A DNA stretch of 64,000 nucleotides, taken from assembly GCA_902589185.1 (NCBI GenBank), contig CACIRZ010000003.1:1-64000 (forward strand), given 5' to 3'. Position numbers and translations under genes: made by a program. The notes under the pieces are model-generated. The model saw only the letters and a program-made list of their open reading frames with translations. It was not told the DNA's origin and made no database searches. Below are positions 42,571-51,076 of the stretch, piece after piece; the stretch's first letter is position 1, and each line of letters opens with the position of its first letter. This stretch comes from an uncultured SAR116 cluster alpha proteobacterium. GTDB lineage: Bacteria; Pseudomonadota; Alphaproteobacteria; Puniceispirillales; Marisalimonadaceae.

Positions 42571-44112
42571 TTATGCCATTCCAACAGGTTCATCAAAATT
42601 TGATAACTCTTTTCCTGGTCTTTCTTCAATCATATCCATCAACTCTTTTTTAAGATTACTCGAATTATCATCATCAAATAGATTTGTCATCTCATTAGGG
42701 TCAATATCAAGATTATACATTTCACCAGCACCAGTATTTTTTTCAATTGTAAGTTTTGCATTCTTTGTTCTTACGGTACGTAGTTCTAATTCAACGCCAC
42801 ACCTACTAGCATTAACTTTCCACTCACTATGTGCAACATCTCTTGATTCATTGTTTCTTATGACTGGTATCAAGCTTTTACTTTGAGCTACATGAGGCAA
42901 TTCTGCTCCAGCAATATCGCAAATTGTTGCTGCAATATCCATTGTAGAAACAGGATCTTTTATGACTTTATTCTTAGGTATATTTGGACCATTTACAATC
43001 AATCCAACCCTTAATAGACCTTCATATGGAGTTGGTCCCTTTAAATATAAGCCATGATCTCCTAAAAGATCTCCATGATCAGTTGAATAAATAATAATAG
43101 TATTTTTATCCATGCCTAATCTTTTTAGTTCTAAAATTATTCTGCCTACATTATGGTCTATTAATGAAATCATTCCAAAATAATTTGCAGTCATCTCCCT
43201 TAATTGTTTTTCCGTTTGATCTACTGAACGAGAAAGCTTGGCTCTAAAAAATTTAAGTTGGGGATCAGCAAGATTTGGTTCACTTTCCAAAGATGCTTTA
43301 TGCCACCAAGGCCTATTATCTAAGTCTTTTTGACCCTCAGCAGGCAAATCAACATCATCTAGATTATACATTGTACTCCAAGGAGTAGGACAATCAAAAG
43401 GATGATGAGGATCAGGAAATGATACCCAAGAACAAAAAGGTTCATTTTTATTTTGATTATTTAAAAAAGAGATCGCCCTATCCCCACACCATGTACTTGA
43501 ATGCAATGCTACAGGTAAAGATGAATGCCAAGTTTGAGCGGCACCATAACCTGGTTTAGCTGGTTTATGCCAAATATCAAAAATCTCTGGTCCACCAGCT
43601 TCTTCAAATACAAAACGTTCAAAATGTTGACCTTCTGGTGGAAGTGTAGGTCCTTTTTCTTTGTACCAATGACCTAAAGTCATGAGTTCAACATGCTTAA
43701 AGCCCATGTAAGGACCATACCATTCTGAACCAAATTTTGTTGAACTATGTTTGCATTCTGGTGTACCTGTAGGCTCAAAAGTTGAGGACGTAGCAAAATG
43801 CGCTTTACCAATAAATGAAGTTTTATAGCCTACTTTATTAAGTTGTTCTGCAAATCCTAATTCGGCAATTTCTGGGTTTAAATCAATGCCATTATCACAA
43901 ACCCCATGTGTGAAAGGTAGCTGACCAGTAAGAATTGAAGCTCTTGAGGGCTGACAAACTAAATTTGGGGTAATACATGAATCAAAACGGCTACCTGTTT
44001 TTGCTAATTTATCCAAATGTGGAGTTGAAATTTTACGACCAGCAAAACCATAACAATCTGCTCTTTGTTGATCTGATGTAATAAAAATAATATTTGGTTT
44101 TTTTTCTGACAT
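42571..44112 (-). CDS. Sulfatase (formylglycine type)
   Basis: 513 residues. ITSDQQRADCYG start, CQPSRASILTG signature (Cys about 53) and STDHGDLLGDHG second metal site are present. By its motifs it belongs nearer to the sulfatase at 17297 than to the pair at 25-31 kb. It has long mid-protein insertions rich in Trp and His (WHKPAKPGYGAAQTWH), perhaps shaping a specific substrate pocket. No signal peptide. First gene of the unit sulfatase-TauD-CaiB. Confidence 0.92.
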   Translation of the reverse strand: MSEKKPNIIFITSDQQRADCYGFAGRKISTPHLDKLAKTGSRFDSCITPNLVCQPSRASILTGQLPFTHGVCDNGIDLNPEIAELGFAEQLNKVGYKTSFIGKAHFATSSTFEPTGTPECKHSSTKFGSEWYGPYMGFKHVELMTLGHWYKEKGPTLPPEGQHFERFVFEEAGGPEIFDIWHKPAKPGYGAAQTWHSSLPVALHSSTWCGDRAISFLNNQNKNEPFCSWVSFPDPHHPFDCPTPWSTMYNLDDVDLPAEGQKDLDNRPWWHKASLESEPNLADPQLKFFRAKLSRSVDQTEKQLREMTANYFGMISLIDHNVGRIILELKRLGMDKNTIIIYSTDHGDLLGDHGLYLKGPTPYEGLLRVGLIVNGPNIPKNKVIKDPVSTMDIAATICDIAGAELPHVAQSKSLIPVIRNNESRDVAHSEWKVNASRCGVELELRTVRTKNAKLTIEKNTGAGEMYNLDIDPNEMTNLFDDDNSSNLKKELMDMIEERPGKELSNFDEPVGMA

Positions 44113-44182
44113 TTTTTTCTCTTTTTATAAATATATTAATAGTCCAAAAATTATTAATAAAATAAAAAATATCTTTTGTTAT

Positions 44183-44198
44183 ATAAAAATAATTTATG
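44183..44198 (+). promoter_or_regulatory. AT-rich shared 16-mer, copy 3
   Basis: ATAAAAATAATTTATG, about 70 bp upstream of the sulfatase start at 44112, in a 194-bp spacer that otherwise holds only AT-rich sequence. Same 16-mer as at 31191 and 37424. Confidence 0.35.
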
Positions 44199-44306
44199 AA
44201 AATATTATTTATATTGAAATAATTTTAATTTTTGAGAAAAACAGGCAATACATTACAATAAAATAGTTACAGCCAAGTTAATTATAAAAAATTTAATATT
44301 ACCAAA

Positions 44307-45518
44307 TTACTTATCTTCAAAAAAAACTACATTATTTTTTTTTAAGAGTTTGATTTGATAATTTTTAAAACCTAATTCTTTTAAAATATCAACAGTATTT
44401 TGTCCTAACCTACTTGGAGGCGTAATTGGAGGATGATTTTTTTGGTTATTAAATCGAAATGGTAAGGTAAGGACTTTAAGGTTATCACTATCAAATTCAT
44501 GAATAAAATTTCGAGCGCAATTTTGTTTTAGGTTTAAACTTTCTTTTAAGGACAGAACTCTAGCAGCAGGAACTTTAAAATTATTAGCAAGTGTTTCCCA
44601 TTGTTCAGCAGTTTTAGTTTTTAAGATTTCTTGAAGCTCCGCAATAAGTAAATTTTTATTTTTTTTTCGATTATTTTTATTTGAAAATCTCTCATCAACT
44701 AGCCATTTCTCTTTTTTTAACATTTTAGCTAACGCAACAAACTGATGTTCTTCATTAATTCCAAGGGAGATTAAGCCATCTTTACAAGCAAAACTTCCAG
44801 CAGCTGGACTTTTGCTATTAGCAGCGTTCCCTCTCTGCTTTGGTTCATTTCCTGTAATTAGATAATCAACAACAGTAGAACTCATAAGTGTATATGCAGT
44901 TTCTAACATAGACACATCAATAAAACTTCCTTTACCAGTTTGTGATCTTTTAAAAAGAGCACTGGAAATTGCAAAACTAGCTGCTAAAGCAACTCCATAA
45001 TCTATAATTGGTGCACCTGTTCTAATTGGTCCTTGCTCTTCAAAACCAGTTAAATTCATTAGACCACTTATTGCTTGGATATTTACATCATATGCTGGTA
45101 CGTTTTCTTTATCTCCATTTCTTCCATAACCCGTAAGAGAACAATGAATAAGTTTATTATTAATTATGTTAAAGTAATCTGGAGTTAAGCCAAGTTTATC
45201 TAATGTTATTGGTAAATGATTTTCAACTAGAACGTCAGAGATTTTTAAAAGTTTTTCAAAAATTTCAAAACCTTCTTTTTTGCTAATGTCAATAGCAATT
45301 GATCTTTTACCAGAAGCTTGAGTAAGATAAGGAGTACTCATTCCAATTAAATTTCCCTCTTCATAAGTACCTCCCCTATGCCTCATTGCATCACCTTTAA
45401 AAACGGATTCTACTTTAATAACATTAGCCCCTAAGAGGGCTAGATAATAAGAACATGCTGGACCCGCTAATACATGAGTAAAGTCTAGTACTTGTATGCC
45501 TTCAAGAGGTTTAAACAT
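44307..45518 (-). CDS. CaiB/BaiF-family CoA transferase
   Basis: 403 residues from the ATG at 45518 (the ORF track begins at the preceding GTG). LEGIQVLDFTHVLAGPACSYYLALLGANVIKVE start, GAPIIDYG with the catalytic Asp (about 170) and the PPSRLGQNTVDIL end are typical. Last gene of the seven-gene oxygenase operon, 50 nt after the TauD gene. It could activate a hydroxylated acid to its CoA thioester for the operon's thiolase; an alpha-methylacyl-CoA racemase role is an alternative within the family. Confidence 0.92.
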   Translation of the reverse strand: MFKPLEGIQVLDFTHVLAGPACSYYLALLGANVIKVESVFKGDAMRHRGGTYEEGNLIGMSTPYLTQASGKRSIAIDISKKEGFEIFEKLLKISDVLVENHLPITLDKLGLTPDYFNIINNKLIHCSLTGYGRNGDKENVPAYDVNIQAISGLMNLTGFEEQGPIRTGAPIIDYGVALAASFAISSALFKRSQTGKGSFIDVSMLETAYTLMSSTVVDYLITGNEPKQRGNAANSKSPAAGSFACKDGLISLGINEEHQFVALAKMLKKEKWLVDERFSNKNNRKKNKNLLIAELQEILKTKTAEQWETLANNFKVPAARVLSLKESLNLKQNCARNFIHEFDSDNLKVLTLPFRFNNQKNHPPITPPSRLGQNTVDILKELGFKNYQIKLLKKNNVVFFEDK

Positions 45519-45568
45519 CACTTTTTAGGTAATAAATTAATTGCGCGACAAAAACATTATAAAAAGTT

Positions 45569-46390
45569 TTAAAAAGGTTTGTCGCCTTTAATTGTAACCC
45601 TTCTTCCTTTCCTTTCATTAGGAAAATAGTCCCAAATTGCTTTATGCAGGGTACATCTATTATCCCAAAAAGCCATATCATTTTGTTTCCATCTATATCT
45701 AATCTGAAACTCTGTTTTTTCGCAATGTTCAAATAAATAATTTAAAATAAGTTTACTTTCATGTTTACTTAAACCTTCAATTTGCGTTGTAAAAAAACGA
45801 TTTACATATAAGGCCTTTTTTTTAGTTACAGGATGTGTTCTTACCACAGGATGTATTGCTGATGGATATTTTATATTTTCATCTATTTTACTATATCTTC
45901 CTCTATAAAAATGTTCAGATTCGTGGGTCGCATTAAGTTTATCTAAAAATTGTTTCATAGGATTGCTTAAAGCATCATAGGCCATGTACATGTTTGCAAA
46001 CATAGTATCGCCTCCACTTTCTGGTAAAATATGAAGTTGAAGCATTGTCCCTAAAGGAGGCTTGATGTCACAAGAAACGTCAGAATGAAAATCCTCTGCA
46101 CCATTTGATATCTTGCTATTTTTATCAGTGTGTATTTCAAATATTTCAGGAAAATTTTTCATTTTTGGAGCAGCAGGATGAATATGTAAATCTCCAAAAC
46201 ATTTGCCAAGTTTGATATGATTTTCTGGAGAAATTTCAAATTGCTCTTGAAAAAAAACTACTAAAAATTTATGGAATGCATCTTTAATTATTTTTAGTTC
46301 TGAATTAGATATTTCTTTTGACAGATCAATACCTGTTATAATAGCACCAATGTTTGGAGCATATGATTTTATTGTAATTTTCTTATTCAT
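45569..46390 (-). CDS. TauD/TfdA-family Fe(II)/2-oxoglutarate dioxygenase
   Basis: 273 residues. HSD in GAEDFHSDVSCDI (about 103) and the distal His in WDNRCTLHKAIWDY (about 245) form the metal triad; RKGRRVTIKG carries the 2-oxoglutarate Arg. Same subgroup as the proteins at 23084 and 50152 by the shared LPESGGDTxFANMY-like block. Located between the second PhyH gene and CaiB, 57 nt after PhyH. Sulfonate, sulfate-ester or quaternary-amine hydroxylation are all possible. Confidence 0.92.
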   Translation of the reverse strand: MNKKITIKSYAPNIGAIITGIDLSKEISNSELKIIKDAFHKFLVVFFQEQFEISPENHIKLGKCFGDLHIHPAAPKMKNFPEIFEIHTDKNSKISNGAEDFHSDVSCDIKPPLGTMLQLHILPESGGDTMFANMYMAYDALSNPMKQFLDKLNATHESEHFYRGRYSKIDENIKYPSAIHPVVRTHPVTKKKALYVNRFFTTQIEGLSKHESKLILNYLFEHCEKTEFQIRYRWKQNDMAFWDNRCTLHKAIWDYFPNERKGRRVTIKGDKPF

Positions 46391-46447
46391 GATATTTAAA
46401 TTCTATAAAAATAATAATAATATTTCAAAATTTTAATTTTAAGTAAT

Positions 46448-47263
46448 TTACCAAGATATCTCAAACTCACTAGAATGTTGAAATTTACTTGTTGGCACTG
46501 CCTCACCTCTAGGTATAGGAGCTATTGGATTAAGTTTATAATTATCAATACCTCTAACTAATTGCCCTTCAAAATGTGGCCAAATTGACAAATCAGCTTT
46601 TACATTAACTGGAGAAAATCTCATCGTCAGACCACATCTTCTGTAATTTGATATATTCGGTTCAGATCCATGTAATAATGCATCATTGTGCAAAGAAATT
46701 TCTCCTGCTTTTAAATTTAATGAAATTATGTCATCTTGTTTAATTTGATCATTAGAAACCTCTTGATCTAGAACAAGATTTTGAGCTTTATTTGTGTGAT
46801 GCTTAAACTCACCTTGAATGTGGCTTCCTTTAACAACTCTCATAGCTCCATTTTCTTCATTTGTATCATAAAGAGCAAGCCAAACAGTAACTGCATTCGC
46901 AGGAAATAAGGGCCAATATTGTGCATCTTGATGCCACGGAACAACTGATCCATCTTTTGGTTCTTTTAGAAAAAATTGGCCTCCCCATAAAAAAAAGTTG
47001 GGTCCTAACAAATCTTCTACATAATCAAGTATTTCAGGGGTTGTGCATAATTTATAGAACTTATGACTAGCTTTATGCCACTGTGCAGTCTGATTAATAT
47101 CAATTTTTTTATCTACTTTTTCACTTAAAGAAACAAAAAAGTTACTTAAGTTATCGTTTGCTTCTGAGGAAAAAACAGGCAAACCAGTTAAATAACCATC
47201 TTTTTTATATTGATCTTTTTCTTCATTTGACAAACGTCTTACTTTTTTTGAGATTTTAAACAT
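46448..47263 (-). CDS. Phytanoyl-CoA dioxygenase (PhyH) family protein, tandem copy 2
   Basis: 271 residues, the same length as its neighbour, to which it is closely similar along the whole sequence (MFKISxKVRRLxNEEK start, WPHFExQL end). Iron site: HQD in VPWHQDAQYW (about 115) and the distal His in LLHGSEPN (about 214). PhyH proteins hydroxylate acyl-CoA thioesters or small metabolites such as ectoine. 28 nt downstream of copy 1; a clear tandem duplication with divergence. Confidence 0.92.
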   Translation of the reverse strand: MFKISKKVRRLSNEEKDQYKKDGYLTGLPVFSSEANDNLSNFFVSLSEKVDKKIDINQTAQWHKASHKFYKLCTTPEILDYVEDLLGPNFFLWGGQFFLKEPKDGSVVPWHQDAQYWPLFPANAVTVWLALYDTNEENGAMRVVKGSHIQGEFKHHTNKAQNLVLDQEVSNDQIKQDDIISLNLKAGEISLHNDALLHGSEPNISNYRRCGLTMRFSPVNVKADLSIWPHFEGQLVRGIDNYKLNPIAPIPRGEAVPTSKFQHSSEFEISW

Positions 47264-47291
47264 TTTAATTTCTAAATATCATTTAATTAAT

Positions 47292-48107
47292 TCACCATTG
47301 ATTTGAAAATTCACTTGAGTATTGAAATTTTTTAATTGGAGTACCCTCACCTCTAGGTATTTCTGCAATTGGGTTATGTTTAAAATCATCAACACCTCTA
47401 GCAAGTTGTGTTTCAAAATGTGGCCAGATTGACAAATCAGCTTTCACGTTGACAGGAGCAAATCTCATAGTTATACCACACCGTCTTCGATTTGAATGAT
47501 TTGCTTCAGAACCATGAAGTAAACCATCATCATGTAGTGAAATTTCACCTGCCTTTAAATTCAATGAAATTATGTCATCTTTTTTTATTTGATCATAAGA
47601 AACCTCTTGATCAAGAACAAGATTGCTAGCCTTGTTAGTATGATGCTTAAACATTCCTTGTTTATGACTGCCTTTAACAACTTTCATAGCAGCATTTTCT
47701 TCGTCAGTATCATATAATGCCAACCAAACCGTTACTGATTTAGCTGGTGACAAAGGCCAATATTGGGCATCTTGATGCCAAGGAACTACTGAACCATCCT
47801 TTGGTTCTTTTAAGAAAAATTGACCTCCCCATTGAAAAAAATTTGGACCCAATAAATCTTCTACATAATCAAGAATTGCTGGCGTTCTACATAAATTATA
47901 AAATTTTAAACTTGCTTTATGCCACATATTTGTTTGATTGATATCAATATCACTACTTAATCGAGAACTCAAAGAAACAAACAAATCATTTAAATCATCT
48001 TTTGCTTCAACATCAAAAACTGGTAACCCAGTCAAATACCCATCTTTGAGATATCTTTCTTTTTCTTCATTTGTTAGTCTTCTAACTTTATTTGAAATTT
48101 TAAACAT
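47292..48107 (-). CDS. Phytanoyl-CoA dioxygenase (PhyH) family protein, tandem copy 1
   Basis: 271 residues with HQD (VPWHQDAQYW, about 115) and distal His (LLHGSEAN, about 214), plus the Arg-bearing RRRCGITMRF strand. Closely similar to the next gene, so they likely act on related substrates or form a hetero-oligomer. 24 nt after the thiolase gene. Confidence 0.92.
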   Translation of the reverse strand: MFKISNKVRRLTNEEKERYLKDGYLTGLPVFDVEAKDDLNDLFVSLSSRLSSDIDINQTNMWHKASLKFYNLCRTPAILDYVEDLLGPNFFQWGGQFFLKEPKDGSVVPWHQDAQYWPLSPAKSVTVWLALYDTDEENAAMKVVKGSHKQGMFKHHTNKASNLVLDQEVSYDQIKKDDIISLNLKAGEISLHDDGLLHGSEANHSNRRRCGITMRFAPVNVKADLSIWPHFETQLARGVDDFKHNPIAEIPRGEGTPIKKFQYSSEFSNQW

Positions 48108-48131
48108 AAAAACCTCGTATCAACTACAATT

Positions 48132-49316
48132 TTATAACACTTCAAATAAACCAGCTGCGCCTTGTCCTCCTCCAATACACATTGTTACAACAGCATATTT
48201 GATTTTTCTTCTTTTGCCTTCCATTAATGCATGACCAACTAACCTTGCTCCACTCATTCCATATGGATGACCAATAGATATAGAGCCTCCATTAACATTT
48301 AAGTTTTCATTTGGAATTCCTAACTTATCTCTACAATAAATTACTTGAACTGCAAAAGCTTCATTTAATTCCCATAATCCGATATCATCCATTGTTAAAT
48401 TATTTTGTTTTAAAAGTTTTGGTATAGCATAAACAGGACCGATACCCATTTCATCAGGCTCACATCCTGCAACAGCAACCCCGTGACAAATTCCAATAGG
48501 ATTTAAATTTCTCTTCTCTGCGAGTTTCATAGACATCAAAACAGATGATGATGAGCCATCGGATAGTTGGCTTGCGTTTCCAGCAGTTATAAATGAGTTT
48601 TCACCCATTACTGGTTTTAAATTTCTTAGTACCTCAATATCTGTACTTGGTCTATTACATTCATCCTTAGTAATTTCTACTTCTTCGTAAAATGTTTGGT
48701 TGCTTTCTATATTTTTTAATGCTTTGGTTGTTTTAACTGGTATAATTTCGTCATTAAAATAACCATTATTCTGAGCATTATATGTTCTTTGTTGACTTTG
48801 TAATGCATATTCATCTTGTTGTTCTCTGCTAATATTGTATCGGTTAGCTACAACTTCAGCAGTATCAATCATACTCATATATATGTCAGGCTTATTTTTC
48901 ATTAATAACTTATCTTGAGATTTATATTTATTTGAAAATTCATTTTGAACAAGTGAAATCGATTCTACTCCTCCACCAACGACAATATCCATTTCTTTGC
49001 ACGCTATCTGTTTTGCACCTATTGCAATAGCCATAAGACCAGAAGCACATTGTCTATCAACACTCATACCTGGGACGTTAACTGGTAAGTTAGAATTTAT
49101 AGCTGCCAATCTTCCAATGTTATATCCTTGACTACCTTGCTGAACTGCAGCTCCTAAAATGACATCTTCTATTTCTGATGGATCCAGTCCAGCTTTTTCG
49201 ATAGATGCTTTTATAGAAAAACTGGCTAAAGTAGGAGCATCTGTATCATTAAACGATCCTCTATATGCTTTCCCAATAGCTGTTCTAGCAGTTGATAAAA
49301 TTACAGCTTGATCCAT
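48132..49316 (-). CDS. Acetyl-CoA acyltransferase (thiolase)
   Basis: 394 residues, usual thiolase length. Nucleophile Cys in [12 protein letters not shown] (about 90), the NEAFAVQ and [10 protein letters not shown] blocks with the catalytic His (about 352), and the second Cys in [16 protein letters not shown] (about 380) are intact. It cleaves a 3-ketoacyl-CoA, or condenses acyl-CoAs. Its place among oxygenases and a CoA transferase points to degradation of a branched or functionalised acid. A GAGGA ribosome site precedes the ATG. Confidence 0.95.
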   Translation of the reverse strand: MDQAVILSTARTAIGKAYRGSFNDTDAPTLASFSIKASIEKAGLDPSEIEDVILGAAVQQGSQGYNIGRLAAINSNLPVNVPGMSVDRQCASGLMAIAIGAKQIACKEMDIVVGGGVESISLVQNEFSNKYKSQDKLLMKNKPDIYMSMIDTAEVVANRYNISREQQDEYALQSQQRTYNAQNNGYFNDEIIPVKTTKALKNIESNQTFYEEVEITKDECNRPSTDIEVLRNLKPVMGENSFITAGNASQLSDGSSSSVLMSMKLAEKRNLNPIGICHGVAVAGCEPDEMGIGPVYAIPKLLKQNNLTMDDIGLWELNEAFAVQVIYCRDKLGIPNENLNVNGGSISIGHPYGMSGARLVGHALMEGKRRKIKYAVVTMCIGGGQGAAGLFEVL

Positions 49317-49339
49317 AATGTCCTCTTTTTAAGTATATT

Positions 49340-50113
49340 TTAAGTATAGGTTAAATTATTTTTACCAGAAATATCTCTACCTCTCATATGATATATTTTT
49401 CTATCTTGATATTTGCTAGCATTTAATTTTGAAAATAAATTTTTATCTTTTACCATTTGATGGTCAAAAACACTTGATGTTGGCATAAAGCGCATTGTAA
49501 CAGCTCTCCTTGCCATTGAAGAATTATTTGCTTCAGATCCGTGCACTAAATAAACATCATGTAATGAGATCTGTCCTCTTTTAAGTGTCAAATTAACTGC
49601 ATCTTTTTCGTTATATTCACTTTCATCAAGTTCCTGATTTAAAGTTAAATTTTTATTATCATTAATATTATGACTTTTAAGTTGTTTCTCTTTATGTGAA
49701 CCTTTAATAAAACGCAAACATCCATTTTCAACGTTTGCGTCGTCAATTGCCAACCATACAGTACAAGTTGCTAGAGGTCTTATGGGCCAATATTGTCCAT
49801 CTTGATGCCATGGAGTTGCATGACCATTGATTGCAGGCTTAGCGAAAAAACTTGAATTCCATAAAGCAAAATTAGAACCTAAAATTTGTTCAACATAATT
49901 CAAAATAATTTCATTTTTGCAAAATTCTAAAAAACTTTCATCATAATGTAAGATTGCAGGACAATAATTTTTAAATTCTGGATGTTTTTTTAATAATTCA
50001 TCATGTCTTTCTTCAATTTTTTTAAGAGTGTCTTCAGGCATTTTGAAGTCAGGGACAACATAACCATCATTCTCGTATTGCTCTATTTGTAATTTGGACA
50101 ACAATTTATTCAC
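49340..50113 (-). CDS. Phytanoyl-CoA dioxygenase (PhyH) family protein
   Basis: 257 residues, related to but clearly divergent from the tandem PhyH pair. Iron site HQD in TPWHQDGQYW (about 103) and distal His in YLVHGSEANN (about 200); RRAVTMRFMP carries the 2-oxoglutarate Arg. Second gene in the operon, between the leading TauD gene (38 nt) and the thiolase (23 nt). Confidence 0.92.
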   Translation of the reverse strand: MNKLLSKLQIEQYENDGYVVPDFKMPEDTLKKIEERHDELLKKHPEFKNYCPAILHYDESFLEFCKNEIILNYVEQILGSNFALWNSSFFAKPAINGHATPWHQDGQYWPIRPLATCTVWLAIDDANVENGCLRFIKGSHKEKQLKSHNINDNKNLTLNQELDESEYNEKDAVNLTLKRGQISLHDVYLVHGSEANNSSMARRAVTMRFMPTSSVFDHQMVKDKNLFSKLNASKYQDRKIYHMRGRDISGKNNLTYT

Positions 50114-50151
50114 CTCACGCTAGCTGCATTATTTTCAAATATAAAAAATAT

Positions 50152-50985
50152 TTAAAAAACCTTTTCACCTTCAAGCATTACTCTATGCATTACTCTTAAT
50201 TGACTTGTATCATAGTCTGAATTAGCTTTATGCATAGTGCAACGGTTATCCCATATAACTAAATCACCTTTTTCATAATTATGACTATATTGATATTTTT
50301 CTTGAAATGAAAAATCATATAACTCATCTAACAAAACATCACTCTCTATTTCGTTTAATCCTTCAATGTAGTCTATCCTATTTGGATTAATATAGATTGA
50401 TTTTTTATTAGACATAGGATGTGTTCTTATTAGTGGATGATCAACAGGAGGAGTTTCTAGCTCTTGTTCTTTTGATAGCTTTGCAACTTTTGAAACGTTC
50501 CGTCTACTTTGCCATTTATGGATCGCTCGAGAAGTTAATATTTTATTTTTTATTTTTGAAGGAAGATCGTTATAAACAGAATAACAATTTATAAAATCTG
50601 TTCCACCTCCGTTTTCTGGAAGAATTTCTGGATATATAAATGTTAAAGTTGCAGGTTTATCTCTATAAGAATCATCAGTATGCCAATGACTCGCATATAC
50701 TGCAGGTTTATTGTCTTTAGTTCTATTCGAGACAACTATCACCTCAGGAATATTTTCAATAGTTTCGTCTTTAACAAAATATTTTTTTGGAGTTCCAAAT
50801 ATCTTTGAAATCTCGACCAATTTTTTAGCACTAAGATTTTGATTTTTTATGCATATAACTAAATGATCAGTTATTGCTTTAATTAATTTCTGCTTGTTTT
50901 CATTACTTAATTTGTTGTTCAAATCTAAGCCAGTTATTTCAGCTCCCATTACATTTGAAAGTGATTTAATTTTAAAATCTGCCAT
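50152..50985 (-). CDS. TauD/TfdA-family Fe(II)/2-oxoglutarate dioxygenase
   Basis: 277 residues. HTD in SHWHTDDSYRD (about 98) and the distal His in WDNRCTMHKANSDY (about 250), with VMHRVMLEG carrying the Arg. First gene of the seven-gene oxygenase operon. Its start codon lies in the 3' arm of a small hairpin whose loop is the G-rich ribosome site (50984-51001), a possible translational control. Substrate unknown. Confidence 0.92.
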   Translation of the reverse strand: MADFKIKSLSNVMGAEITGLDLNNKLSNENKQKLIKAITDHLVICIKNQNLSAKKLVEISKIFGTPKKYFVKDETIENIPEVIVVSNRTKDNKPAVYASHWHTDDSYRDKPATLTFIYPEILPENGGGTDFINCYSVYNDLPSKIKNKILTSRAIHKWQSRRNVSKVAKLSKEQELETPPVDHPLIRTHPMSNKKSIYINPNRIDYIEGLNEIESDVLLDELYDFSFQEKYQYSHNYEKGDLVIWDNRCTMHKANSDYDTSQLRVMHRVMLEGEKVF

Positions 50986-51001
50986 GACACCCCCCTGTCA
51001 T
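50984..51001 (-). promoter_or_regulatory. Hairpin enclosing the ribosome site and start codon of the TauD gene
   Basis: ATGACA and TGTCAT form a perfect 6-bp stem around a six-base C/G run. In the mRNA the loop is GGGGGG, a plausible ribosome site, and the 3' arm runs into the ATG at 50985. Folding could limit initiation of the first gene of the oxygenase operon. Short stem, so moderate certainty. Confidence 0.4.
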
Positions 51002-51076
51002 AAAAAATTATAAATTTATGCTAATAAATAAATAAAAAATTACAAGAATCTTAATACTAAAGGAATATAAAAAATT

